64,000 bases of DNA from a bacterium (lineage in GTDB: Bacteria; Bdellovibrionota_C; UBA2361; SZUA-149; JAEUWB01): NCBI GenBank assembly GCA_016786595.1, contig JAEUWB010000018.1, forward strand, positions 19,239 through 83,238. The letters run 5' to 3'. Shown piece by piece: positions 27,101 to 35,132 of the stretch. Made by a program: the position numbers and the translations under genes. Position 1 is the first letter of the stretch; the number at the start of each line of letters is the position of its first letter. Under the pieces are notes generated by a model. That model ran no database searches. It had not been told where the DNA came from and saw only the letters and a program-made list of their open reading frames with translations.

Positions 27101-30100
27101 TCGATCAAAAGAACTACGCCAACTGCGTATGGAGAAACGAATACGTATACGTATTTACCAGCAGATGAGTTGTCATGGACAATTGGCTTGCATAGTAGCG
27201 AAGTTCGTAGTGCTTCCGTCGCAAATGGTAGTTCGCAATCGTATTCAATCTTTAACACCTTTGATACGCAGCGGCGCCGGCTATTAAGTTCTACTACGAC
27301 TTGGATGCAAAACTTAAATTCCATGACCTTAAGGATAGATTATACCTACGATTCTCGAGGAAATATTCTGACTGAAAAAATCTCTGGCACGAACATCTCA
27401 ACACGTCAGATGGATACGATTTATGACGCTTTTGGGCAATTCCCTACTCAGAGTATGAACGCTCTAGGTCATATCGAGCGCTACTATTTCAATAGTAAAT
27501 TCGGAGTGCTCGACAGCACTATCGATGTAAATAATCAGATGACGGATAATTATTACGATACGTTTAGTCGATACATTGGGACGCTAAGACCAGACGGAAC
27601 CATTACGTCTATTGACTATTGTTATACGCCGACATTGGCTGAAATCCCTCCATTATATAGTCATTCGATCGTTATCAGAGAAACCGGGAAACCAGAAAGA
27701 CGAATGCACTTTGACAATCTGGGACGAAGTCTTAGAAGTGTGAAAATCGGCTTTGATGGAACTCCAATCTTTGTTGATAATAAATTTGATGGATTGATGA
27801 GACTAATATCGACAACTGTGCCGTATTTTCAAGGACAAAACACTAACGTTCCCGCAAAGATTTATCAGTATGATCCAATCGACCGCCCAGCAAAAATTAC
27901 CTATCCAACTGGAGCGATCTCGCAATTTACTTATCAAGCTCCAGCGGTGGTTATTGCTAATCCGGTTGTGGGCGCGACAACTTATGGGCGGACTGTCCGG
28001 GAATTGAGAACAGGAAATCGGGAAAGTATCTCCAGCTATAACGATTTAGGCCAGTTAATTCAAACACATGACGTCAGCAGTTCCAATGGAACAATGCTAC
28101 AAATGCAGAGTTATTCTTATGATACTTATGGAAATTTATTCAAAACAGTAGACGCCAATGGAAATATCACTACTGCAACTAATGATAACTTAGGATATCA
28201 ACTTTCGTTAAATGACCCTGACCGAGGATTAAATTCTTATAACTATGATGCGCTCGGCCAAGTCATGTCGAGCAAAGACGCCCGAGGCTTAATTACGATG
28301 TATCAGTATGACCTACTAGGCCGGTTAAAGATTCGTTCAGACGCATCAGGAGTCAGCCAGTGGACATATGATTTGGCAAAGAAGGGAACTCTTTCTAGAT
28401 TACAAGGTAGCAATGGATACATAGCACAGTATTCATATGACACGCTTACCCGACCTTCTGCTGTCTTAGAAACTATTCAAGGTAGTAATTACACTACAAG
28501 TTTTGCTTATGATTCATCAGGACGTATGTCCGAGATCACATACCCAGGTGCACCGTTAATGAAGGTTGCCTATGGATATAATACTTTTGGATATCTTGCA
28601 CGTGTTTATAACCCAGCGAATAACGGCAATTACTGGCAATTAGTCAAAGCCAATGAGCGCTTGCAGTCCGGTCATTTCATTCTAGGGAATAACGTAGAAG
28701 AAAAGCGAACATACCACCGGTCGTCAGGTCAAGTTGCAGGTATTAATACGAATAAAGTTGGCAGCACAAACTTTTATCAGCAACTTGTTTACTATTATGA
28801 CAATCTAAGCCGTCTTAGCGCCGAGTACGATATTAAAAATGGCTATATCCTGTCGCATCAGTATGATGCGATCGACCGCATTACGCATTCAACGTCGTGT
28901 AACTTCTTATATGTCTGCAGCGCTCCAAAAACATATAGCTATGATAAAATTGGCAATATCCTCTCAAAGTCAGACCTAGGAAATTATTTATACGCTCCTG
29001 GCGCTAAGCCACACGCAGTAAAATCAATTACGCCATACTCTGGCCCGCAAATTAACTTCCAATATGATTTGGCCGGCAACACCTTATCTGGAAATGGTAA
29101 AAATTATGCTTGGGATCCACAGGGAATGCCCTCAAGAATTAGTGATGGTGTTAACGACATATTAATATCTTATAATCCGGACTTGAAGAAAATTGCTGTG
29201 CAAGACGGATTAAACACTTTCCGAACCCATTATGTCGGGAAGATTTATGAGTCAACCGTGAATAGTTTGGGCAGTTTTCAGAAGCGCTTTGTTTACGTAG
29301 GCGATGCGATTGTCGCTACAAGATTTGACACGTTTGTTGGGATAACACCACAAGTCACGCTACTTTATCATAATACGGACCGCTTGGGCTCAATAACCGC
29401 AGTGACAAATAGTTCGGGCAATCTTGTAAGTGGACACAAGTTTGATCCGTTTGGGCAGGCAGTAAGTAGTGGCATTTCCTCAAATCAGCGTGGATTTACC
29501 GGACATGAGTATTATCAAAATCTCAAATTGATTGACATGAATGCCCGGGTTTATGACCCAATTACTGCGCGGTTTGCTTCGGCAGACACGCTCGTGCCGG
29601 ATGTAACTAATTCGCAGAGCTTTAATCGCTATAGTTATGTCAACAATAGTCCAACAATGTTTACAGATCCAAGTGGTCATGCGCAAATACCGCCTGACCC
29701 GATTGCCTTTAGTGGAACTAGTGCGGTCGTAGATATCTCTGCCAATATTTCAGCGGTTAATACATTCAGAGGAGTCGACGGAATGGGATTTATATCGGTA
29801 GTGAATTCTGCGAATGCGGCGATGAGATTGAATCAAGACATGCAACCACTGCAAACCTTTAAACCGATCCAAGGCACGCTTGTTGCGGAACGGGATGCGA
29901 CAAATGTAAGTATGATCAGAAACTTTCGCAACGGTTCTGATCCTCTAATGATTGCGAAAACGGAACTGGAAATGCAGCAAATGTTTGAAGATCGGAAAAT
30001 TGTTTTAAATGCCGCATTCTGGTTTTTTCCCGAAGTCAAAGCCGTAAGTATGATTGATAAGTCCTTTACGGCTATTAATTTACTGTCAACAATAAATAAA

Positions 30101-30367
30101 GAAGATCCAACCTCAAGCGATTTAGTCGACGTAGGTAGTTCGACGAAAGATCTTGTTACGCCGTATAAGCCAACTGACTACTCGTTAACTAGGAAAGCTT
30201 TATCTGGCGTTAAGTCAATAGTGATCGATTATGGCATAAGTCAGGCACTAGAATTGTTTAAGACTCCAAAGTCTGCGGCTTATAATTCTAAATCAAATAT
30301 GCTGGTTGCTGAGCCCGATGCCACGTATGTCAAGCCACCTGTGATCTTTTCACTGCCTATGAGATAA
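24155..30367 (+). CDS. Giant secreted SpvB / FG-GAP / RHS-repeat protein
   Basis: 2070 residues with a signal peptide (ends I-Q-A-Q). Order: an SpvB-like N-terminal domain (about 30-330: GEFEVDHLGQAHYDIPI, GWQLSGLSAITRC); a beta-propeller with at least seven FG-GAP/VCBS calcium motifs such as DFNGDGKTD and DINGDGKSD (about 420-790); a region of YD/RHS repeats (about 1000-1750); and an RHS core ending DRLGSITAVTNSSGN, GFTGHEYY, MNARVYDP and NRYSYVNNSPTMFTDPSGH (near residue 1842). A 228-residue C-terminal extension follows, where RHS proteins usually carry a variable toxin. That tail matches nothing I recognise. The architecture is that of TcB/TcC- or SpvB-type exported proteins. It overlaps vapC by 11 bases. 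Confidence 0.93.
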   Translation: MKKICLLAPILALLFCLVFCIEEIQAQQSCLKGTLPGEFEVDHLGQAHYDIPIVVPPATNGMQPQLSFHYSSMGGASHLGMGWQLSGLSAITRCNANRHQDGYIGSVHFDVQDRFCLDGQKLQLMTGIYGLQGSTYRTSVDSQSLIVAYDLGQGNTGPEHFMVYTKDGLVYEYGGNAIASNGRILTNGLSPAEVRVWALSRVYDRSGNFMKFTYGVSDGDYFPASIEYSGICAVQRNSSGLPINCIEERQPYNLIRFQHALGQSESLWVGGSYIRVKQLLSKVSIFAHGSAVGSYNLSYQSSPGIQTERPRLDAIKRCDQSGVCLSPTRFIWTDPATGSQSYDARNAGVWGTGFGGKTTVTKDTLVGDWSPDIGSALGTIALIQGATPIPIALPGFRSNGFSISASVGIGPVSVNFAYNRSKVLQDFLADFNGDGKTDAFQIHPTGGGSEVYVWLSDGTQFVSQGMWGIVDSIEDFRLGDFDGDGKTDIINFLYSSNSTQILYSTGSGFNTVFSSIAAGSAEDVIIADVNGDARSDVIEFEKKKEFGNYNPNKTKPKVWLSKDVGFNTTVIDFSSAYNFPRVDQIHLGDINGDGLSDVVTADPGNAFNTPEIKVYLSNGAQFSEIQTIYPGLHNSDLNKKTVTTLADVNGDRLADLLIFDPDMDTLGNIHNSPLDVFLSTGSIANAPYATTLVRDSSFDVSDTGFFYRTNVFTRPDFIGQIADINGDGKSDLVRFVQNATNDVEVQLSSANGFLPPIVWANGVAGHDEILIGDPDGDGRSDIISFHQDTNNSAEVWLSDMFLFPDRIASIFDGHGKRIDISYKPISDDSIYTGDTPLTSFDVLTRHQRGAFYVVESIGRSNGNDGMYSETHAYRGSKAHLSYGLLGFEEITTSDPQRQFSRIAKYNQLYPLTGTTASETLRTANLVNVLQDVHTWKTQSNTLNPQVKRVYLEKTVRNERELNSATISNVTTLNSYDAYNNILSIKRTTPTAYGETNTYTYLPADELSWTIGLHSSEVRSASVANGSSQSYSIFNTFDTQRRRLLSSTTTWMQNLNSMTLRIDYTYDSRGNILTEKISGTNISTRQMDTIYDAFGQFPTQSMNALGHIERYYFNSKFGVLDSTIDVNNQMTDNYYDTFSRYIGTLRPDGTITSIDYCYTPTLAEIPPLYSHSIVIRETGKPERRMHFDNLGRSLRSVKIGFDGTPIFVDNKFDGLMRLISTTVPYFQGQNTNVPAKIYQYDPIDRPAKITYPTGAISQFTYQAPAVVIANPVVGATTYGRTVRELRTGNRESISSYNDLGQLIQTHDVSSSNGTMLQMQSYSYDTYGNLFKTVDANGNITTATNDNLGYQLSLNDPDRGLNSYNYDALGQVMSSKDARGLITMYQYDLLGRLKIRSDASGVSQWTYDLAKKGTLSRLQGSNGYIAQYSYDTLTRPSAVLETIQGSNYTTSFAYDSSGRMSEITYPGAPLMKVAYGYNTFGYLARVYNPANNGNYWQLVKANERLQSGHFILGNNVEEKRTYHRSSGQVAGINTNKVGSTNFYQQLVYYYDNLSRLSAEYDIKNGYILSHQYDAIDRITHSTSCNFLYVCSAPKTYSYDKIGNILSKSDLGNYLYAPGAKPHAVKSITPYSGPQINFQYDLAGNTLSGNGKNYAWDPQGMPSRISDGVNDILISYNPDLKKIAVQDGLNTFRTHYVGKIYESTVNSLGSFQKRFVYVGDAIVATRFDTFVGITPQVTLLYHNTDRLGSITAVTNSSGNLVSGHKFDPFGQAVSSGISSNQRGFTGHEYYQNLKLIDMNARVYDPITARFASADTLVPDVTNSQSFNRYSYVNNSPTMFTDPSGHAQIPPDPIAFSGTSAVVDISANISAVNTFRGVDGMGFISVVNSANAAMRLNQDMQPLQTFKPIQGTLVAERDATNVSMIRNFRNGSDPLMIAKTELEMQQMFEDRKIVLNAAFWFFPEVKAVSMIDKSFTAINLLSTINKEDPTSSDLVDVGSSTKDLVTPYKPTDYSLTRKALSGVKSIVIDYGISQALELFKTPKSAAYNSKSNMLVAEPDATYVKPPVIFSLPMR

Positions 30368-30767
30368 ATTTCACTCGTTTCACCCAAGGCACAATTTCGA
30401 AATCTAGATCGTAAGTTGCAACTTGGGTGATTTGATTGACTTCCATGCAAGCGATATGAATAGCATCTCGAGTGGTTAGTTTTGGATAATCTTCAAGAAG
30501 CCTTCTAGCACGTAATAGTTCTTCATTTCCAATTGGGAGAATCGCCAGATCTAAGATTTGAATACTATCAAAGCAGTTAAATGCAACTTCACGCTTGTTG
30601 ATTGCAATATAACGATGCAAAATCTCCTGTAAAACTTCACTATTTATGCAATATTTTTCTCGACTCGTTGGTCGTAGGAGCCCCTCCAGGAATTTTTGGC
30701 AGGGTTTCTGCTCGGGGCTTGGTTTCCCGGCAGCATACATGAAGATATTTGCATCAATAAAAATCAT
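30357..30767 (-). CDS. vapC: VapC-type PIN-domain ribonuclease toxin
   Basis: 136 residues. The PIN-domain acidic residues are visible: D5 in FIDANIFMYA, a central Glu in NSEVLQEILHR, and a C-terminal pair in KLTTRDAIHIACM and TYDLDFE. VapC toxins cleave specific RNAs. The gene overlaps the preceding small antitoxin gene by 4 bases (ATGA), the usual toxin-antitoxin coupling. Its 3' end overlaps the RHS gene on the other strand by 11 bases. Confidence 0.9.
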   Translation of the reverse strand: MIFIDANIFMYAAGKPSPEQKPCQKFLEGLLRPTSREKYCINSEVLQEILHRYIAINKREVAFNCFDSIQILDLAILPIGNEELLRARRLLEDYPKLTTRDAIHIACMEVNQITQVATYDLDFEIVPWVKRVKFIS

Positions 30768-31018
30768 TTATAGCGCCGTTTAAATGATTCCTTGATCATT
30801 GTATCTACGTCAGACACTGGAGCATTTTGGGAAAATAACTTCATTAGTGCAGTTTTTTTATTGTCGGTCGTGCACTCTCCGATAGAACTTAGCGCTTTGT
30901 CTCTTAAATGTCTGCGTGCCCACTCAGCTAGTGAAATTCCTTCACGTTTCGCCGCAGATTTGAGGAGATGCTCATCTCCTGGTGCAATCGGGATTTGCAA
31001 TCTTTTAATCATACTCAT
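30764..31018 (-). CDS. vapB: VapB-type antitoxin
   Basis: 84 residues from ATG at 31018 (a second ATG lies at 31012); the longer frame from 31072 is upstream of the likely promoter. The N-terminal part, RLQIPIAPGDEHLLKSAAKREGISLAEWARRHLRD, looks like a ribbon-helix-helix DNA-binding domain. The C-terminal part is charged and would wrap the toxin. A palindrome overlaps the start codon, consistent with autoregulation by the VapBC complex. Confidence 0.82.
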   Translation of the reverse strand: MSMIKRLQIPIAPGDEHLLKSAAKREGISLAEWARRHLRDKALSSIGECTTDNKKTALMKLFSQNAPVSDVDTMIKESFKRRYK

Positions 31019-31032
31019 ATGTATGAGTATAG
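31011..31032 (-). promoter_or_regulatory. VapBC operator overlapping promoter -10 and start codon
   Basis: ATACTCATA and TATGAGTAT form a perfect 9-bp inverted repeat with a 2-base spacer (31011-31030). On the minus strand it overlaps a TATACT -10 hexamer (31027-31032) and the vapB ATG. There is no Shine-Dalgarno sequence, so the transcript may be leaderless or nearly so. Confidence 0.55.
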
Positions 31033-31074
31033 CTGATATTTCTATAAACTGGAAATTTAATTTTTTATCCATAG

Positions 31075-31680
31075 TTACGATAGATTATCCCAGCGCTTTT
31101 TAGTGAAAGTTGATAACTCAATATATAATCTCTCAATCAATCCGCGCCTTGATGCTCTATCCTGAAAATAAATCGAAATGGCCTGGACAAATAAATCTCG
31201 CACTTGCAAATAGCTGATAGTCAGCACACTGCCTTGTAGTTCCAAATACTGCGCCATTAAAATCTCTAAACCCTCCAGGCGCAATGTCATCCCCCCATAA
31301 GCCTCACTCCAATATAAACCAAGCCGTTCATCACGCTTACGAAACCACTCTTCGACAAGTGCAGCGCGAGCTGACGAGTAATTCTCCTTGAAATATCCGC
31401 GAACTGAATCAGGCAAACGCTCGTTATTAGATGAAAATATTACCTCCTGCCCACGGTCAGAAAGCTCAATCGTTAGAATTACTTGATCATTGTCGACAAT
31501 TTCACAGCAAATATTTTTTTGGATACACGCCTCCCGTCCGTAGAAAAATAGACTACGGCCAGGTTTAGAAAAAAGCAGCACAAAGTCGGCTAAGTTGTTA
31601 ACTTGACTCAGGATGCTGCGAATTTCTAGTTCATGCTCAGGAGTTGGAATCGACTTCCAACTCAGATGTCGATAAAACAT
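31075..31680 (-). CDS. Hypothetical protein
   Basis: 201 residues from ATG at 31680 with AAGG 10 bases upstream; an earlier TTG at 31716 is possible. It has no signal peptide and no transmembrane segment. It is charged and helical, with a Glu/Arg-rich middle (ARAALVEEWFRKRDERLGL) and a C-terminal segment AISIYFQDRASRRGLIERLY. I recognise no family. It lies upstream of vapBC on the same strand but is separated from it by the vapB promoter, so it is probably independent. Confidence 0.6.
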   Translation of the reverse strand: MFYRHLSWKSIPTPEHELEIRSILSQVNNLADFVLLFSKPGRSLFFYGREACIQKNICCEIVDNDQVILTIELSDRGQEVIFSSNNERLPDSVRGYFKENYSSARAALVEEWFRKRDERLGLYWSEAYGGMTLRLEGLEILMAQYLELQGSVLTISYLQVRDLFVQAISIYFQDRASRRGLIERLYIELSTFTKKRWDNLS

Positions 31681-31787
31681 TCGCTTTAAACCTTGTAGAC
31701 TCGTCAAAATTGTCAAATGGTAACAATAGAATTATCGTCCGTTTGGGAGTGAGTTGTGACTGGGACGCTAAAAAAAATTAAATCGGC

Positions 31788-32354
31788 ATGAATTTAAGGA
31801 TTCTTAAATACCTCTGGAATGTAGCCGTTGCTGCGACAGTTACATACTGCGCCTATCATGTTTTTATCACTAACAAGAATCGATTAATTTCTCCGTTTGG
31901 TAAAAATTTGGCTTTAGTTCTCGAAGCACGACAAACAAGCATGGCAGTGTGCCCAGGATCCAATCGGCAAATGCATCCCGAGTTGCGCGTGGCAGTCAGA
32001 GCAGCGGCAGCCAAATATGATCTAGATCAGACCTTATTACTTGCCGTTGTCGCAACCGAGTCAGCTTGTAAAACTGACGCAGTTTCCCCAAAAGGAGCTC
32101 GCGGAGCAATGCAAGTCATGCCTGCAACCGGGGCAGAAGTTGGGACCGACGAGCTTGAGCGCACGTATGACAACGTTTTTGCAGGCGCAAGCTATTTACG
32201 TAAGATGCTTGACCAATTCGGAGATGAGAAATTAGCGCTAGCTGCCTATAATTGCGGCCCTGCTTGCGTGCGGCGTGCCAAGGGCATTCCGAAAAATAAA
32301 GAAACATCCGAGTATGTGAGAAAAGTCACAAAACTAAAAAAAGAAATTATTTAG
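31788..32354 (+). CDS. Lytic transglycosylase (SLT domain)
   Basis: 188 residues with an N-terminal signal anchor (about 8-25). The SLT/goose-lysozyme-like domain occupies residues 62-185: catalytic Glu91 in VVATESACKTDAVSPKGARGAMQVMP, then AGASYLRKMLDQFGDEKLALAAYNCGP. It cleaves the peptidoglycan glycan strand to anhydro-muramyl products. It appears to be a single gene. Its 3' end overlaps the convergent Cys-rich Feo-linked gene by 8 bases. Confidence 0.92.
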   Translation: MNLRILKYLWNVAVAATVTYCAYHVFITNKNRLISPFGKNLALVLEARQTSMAVCPGSNRQMHPELRVAVRAAAAKYDLDQTLLLAVVATESACKTDAVSPKGARGAMQVMPATGAEVGTDELERTYDNVFAGASYLRKMLDQFGDEKLALAAYNCGPACVRRAKGIPKNKETSEYVRKVTKLKKEII

Positions 32355-32508
32355 GGAAACTCTGGGGCGTTTCACTTTTTTTGTTTTTCTCCGCACAACA
32401 ACCCCCACAAGATTTTTCCCCTTTGCTGCGACGCAGACGTTGAAAAAGCCCAAATGCAGCAAGTATCACTACAACAATAATTACCAGTGATTCGAGTTCA
32501 TCATGCAT
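32347..32508 (-). CDS. FeoB-associated Cys-rich small membrane protein
   Basis: 53 residues, shorter than most gene callers report. It has a short acidic N-terminus, one transmembrane helix (about residues 8-22, LVIIVVVILAAFGLF), a basic stop-transfer stretch (QRLRRSKGEK) and a Cys motif S-C-G-G-C-C. This matches the FeoB-associated Cys-rich membrane protein family. It begins 5 bases after the feoB stop and completes a feoA-feoB-small-protein operon. The Cys cluster probably handles iron or redox during ferrous iron uptake, by analogy. Confidence 0.8.
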   Translation of the reverse strand: MHDELESLVIIVVVILAAFGLFQRLRRSKGEKSCGGCCAEKNKKSETPQSFPK

Positions 32509-32513
32509 AAATT

Positions 32514-34577
32514 TCAAAGCCCCAGGCTGTATGCTACGTTATAGGTTAACATCGAGGCAAGATAAGCAAGTAGTGTTAAATATCCAAACATAATGATCGG
32601 CCATTTATATGACCGAGTTTCTCGGTAACAGACCGACAAAGTCGACATACACTGACAAGCAAAGACAAAAAAGACCAGTAGTGACAAAGCTGTTGCAATT
32701 GAAAAATCTCCTTGTAGGTGCCGCTCTTTGAGTAATTGCAAGAGTGAGTGCGAATTTTCGCCCTCTGTGGAGACGTTATACATCGTGGCTAGGCTACTCA
32801 CAAAAACTTCACGCGCAGCAAAAGCAGCAATCAGGCCAACGCCAATCTCCCAATTAAAACCCAGCGGCTTAAGCGCTGGCTCGAGGATATGCCCAAGCTG
32901 CCCGGCAAAACTACTTCGCGCACGAATATCGGCTTGGGGTTCGTCATAATGCGGATAGGTGGTAAGAAACCAAAGAATAATTGAACAAAGAAAAATAATC
33001 GTCCCGGCGTTCTTGAGAAAACCTAAAACTTGATCCCAGACTTGTCGTAGCGTTGTTCTAAGGGACGGCGCACGCAGTGGGGGAAGTTCTAAGACAAACA
33101 CCGTTGGGTTATGGTGTAAAAAACCACGGCGCATAATTAATGCTACAAATAAGGCGCCAATAATGCCTAAAAAATAAAGACCAAAGAAGGTTATACTTTG
33201 TAGCGAGAAAACGCCTAAAACTGTGGTTGCGGGGATTACCGCGGCAATGATCAAAGTATAGACTGGCAGTCTCGCACTGCAACTCATTAGTGGGATAACC
33301 ATGATTGTTGTCAGGCGGTCGGCCCATGAGGGAATAGAACGAGTTGAAAGAATTCCTGGTATTGCGCAGCCAAAAGAATTTAGCAGTGGCACAAATCCAC
33401 GACCCTGCAGGCCAAAGGGTCGCATGATGCGGTCCATTAAGACTGCTGCGCGTGCCAGGTAGCCACTATCTTCCAAAAATCCCAAGAATAAAAATAGCAA
33501 AGCAATCTGCGGAACAAAGACAACTACGCTGCCTACTCCTGCGAGAATGCCATCGACAAGCAGGCTTTGGATTTGTCCAGGAGGGATAATTTGTATCAGT
33601 GCGCCACTAATTTTTGTAATTAAGCTATCGAGCAATTCAGTTGGCACGCTCGACCAGGAAAATATTGCTTGAAACATGCAAAACATCATGATTGCAAACG
33701 TAGCAAGTCCAGTGTACTTGCCGGAAATAAAATTATCAATTTTAGCGCGCCATGAAAATTGTTTTAATTCGGGTAGGCGCTGCACGTCGCGGGCAACACT
33801 ATGCGCCCATTGATAGCGTCCTGAAGCTTCGTAAGAAAACGGATCGATTCCACTTGTAATTAATCGCGCGCGCGCCTGATTAATCAATTCACGCTCGCTT
33901 GCGCTTGCGGGCACGATCGACTGAGATAAGTAGGCGCCTGCTAAAACATAAGGAGAGGGGGAATTGGCCACACTCTCTAGGTCTGTTCTGATATGTTCTA
34001 ACTCTTCACGAACCTGTTCTGATGCTTTATTCCAAGAGAGTAGATGCGGCGCGTCTTTTTGCTCGAGAGCGAGTAGATCTTCAATTTTTTTCTGCAGCTC
34101 ATCAAGTCCAGATTTGGTGCGAGCTGAAATTGAGACAACAGGCAGATTTGTTTTTTTCTCTAGTAAATCGCGATAAATTGTAATACCCGCTGACTCAACC
34201 TCATCCATCATATTCAAGCAAAGAATGGTCGGAGTGTTTTGGTCGAGTAATTGTGAAATCAAATAGAGGTTACGCTCGAGGTTAATTGCATCGGCGATAA
34301 TTAAAATTAAATCCGGGGTTCGAGTGTGGGTATCTAAGCCTAGTATGATATTTGAGGTGATTTGCTCGTCAAAGGAACTGCCGCCAATGCCGTAAATGCC
34401 TGGTAAGTCCGAGAGGATGATTTTTTTTCCTGAAGGGAGCTGCAGAGCTCCTTCTTTTTTCTCTACGGTGACGCCAGGGTAATTTGCGACTTTATAGTTA
34501 GAACCAGTCAGCGCATTAAATAAGGTCGTTTTGCCAGAATTTGGTGTACCGACAAGTGCGATAAAAGGTGTGCGCAC
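32514..34577 (-). CDS. feoB: Ferrous iron transporter FeoB
   Basis: 687 residues. The N-terminal G-protein domain has GTPNSGKT (residues 10-17, G1), a G3 region LSDLPGIYG, and CLNMMDE for G4. A helical GDI-like segment follows, then the membrane part with two Gate motifs (for instance GCAIPGILSTRSIPSWADRL) and ALLFLFLGFLEDSGYLARAA. This is the inner-membrane pore for Fe2+. It is slightly shorter than the enterobacterial protein but has all the domains. It follows feoA by 11 bases. Confidence 0.96.
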   Translation of the reverse strand: MRTPFIALVGTPNSGKTTLFNALTGSNYKVANYPGVTVEKKEGALQLPSGKKIILSDLPGIYGIGGSSFDEQITSNIILGLDTHTRTPDLILIIADAINLERNLYLISQLLDQNTPTILCLNMMDEVESAGITIYRDLLEKKTNLPVVSISARTKSGLDELQKKIEDLLALEQKDAPHLLSWNKASEQVREELEHIRTDLESVANSPSPYVLAGAYLSQSIVPASASERELINQARARLITSGIDPFSYEASGRYQWAHSVARDVQRLPELKQFSWRAKIDNFISGKYTGLATFAIMMFCMFQAIFSWSSVPTELLDSLITKISGALIQIIPPGQIQSLLVDGILAGVGSVVVFVPQIALLFLFLGFLEDSGYLARAAVLMDRIMRPFGLQGRGFVPLLNSFGCAIPGILSTRSIPSWADRLTTIMVIPLMSCSARLPVYTLIIAAVIPATTVLGVFSLQSITFFGLYFLGIIGALFVALIMRRGFLHHNPTVFVLELPPLRAPSLRTTLRQVWDQVLGFLKNAGTIIFLCSIILWFLTTYPHYDEPQADIRARSSFAGQLGHILEPALKPLGFNWEIGVGLIAAFAAREVFVSSLATMYNVSTEGENSHSLLQLLKERHLQGDFSIATALSLLVFFVFACQCMSTLSVCYRETRSYKWPIIMFGYLTLLAYLASMLTYNVAYSLGL

Positions 34578-34588
34578 AGTTAGTTGAG

Positions 34589-34843
34589 CTAGTCTTGATC
34601 GTTAACACGAATATGGCTTGCTTCAGATTTGCGAAGTGACCAGAGCGTATTAGCTACAGAAACAGTGATTGGGCATCCTAGTGGAGCAATTGAATGGACC
34701 GAAACTTCGCGACCATTGGTTAGTCCAAGTGAAAGGAGTTTGCGTTTGAGTTCTGCACATTCACATTGAACCGAGGAAACCACGCACGATTCACCGGCTT
34801 TCAGTTCAGACAGACAGCGCTCTTTTCCTTTTTCACAGAACAT
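34589..34843 (-). CDS. feoA: FeoA, SH3-like iron transport partner
   Basis: 84 residues with an SH3-like FeoA fold: LSELKAGESCVVSSV, then LKRKLLSLGLTNGREVSVHSIAPLGCPITVSV. It acts with FeoB at the membrane; its precise role is not settled. It carries extra cysteines (CEKGKERC and CECAELK) near the N-terminus. First gene of the feo operon. Confidence 0.9.
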   Translation of the reverse strand: MFCEKGKERCLSELKAGESCVVSSVQCECAELKRKLLSLGLTNGREVSVHSIAPLGCPITVSVANTLWSLRKSEASHIRVNDQD

Positions 34844-34905
34844 AAGTATCCAAAAGATATGTTAGTCGATTATGTAACTATTTAACTATATAGAGCATAC
34901 ATGAT

Positions 34906-34927
34906 CTTGCTTGGTATATCAAGCAAG
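34906..34927. promoter_or_regulatory. Inverted repeat upstream of feoA
   Basis: CTTGCTTG and CAAGCAAG form a perfect 8-bp inverted repeat around GTATAT. It lies about 60 bases before feoA and 205 bases before the divergent secreted-protein gene. It does not resemble a classical Fur box, so the regulator is unknown. Confidence 0.45.
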
Positions 34928-35132
34928 TAGTGTAACTATCTCAATTTTATTGAGATTTTATTGTTCGCAAAAAAGCAAGGCCCTTAATGCTTCGATTATC
35001 ATTCAATATTACATAACAAATCAAAACCATGACTTAAAATACGAAAAGGCAGGCTTTTCGTGGGTAGATTGCTGTAATGAGTCAAAAAGGTGTAGTAGGA
35101 GCGACAAAAGTTTGAGTAAGAGGTTTATCGCA

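Noticed and set aside
34911..35132. N-terminal extension of the secreted Ig/PKD-like protein
   Set aside because: The signal peptide begins at ATG 35133 with a good ribosome binding site; the upstream part includes the feoA promoter palindrome.
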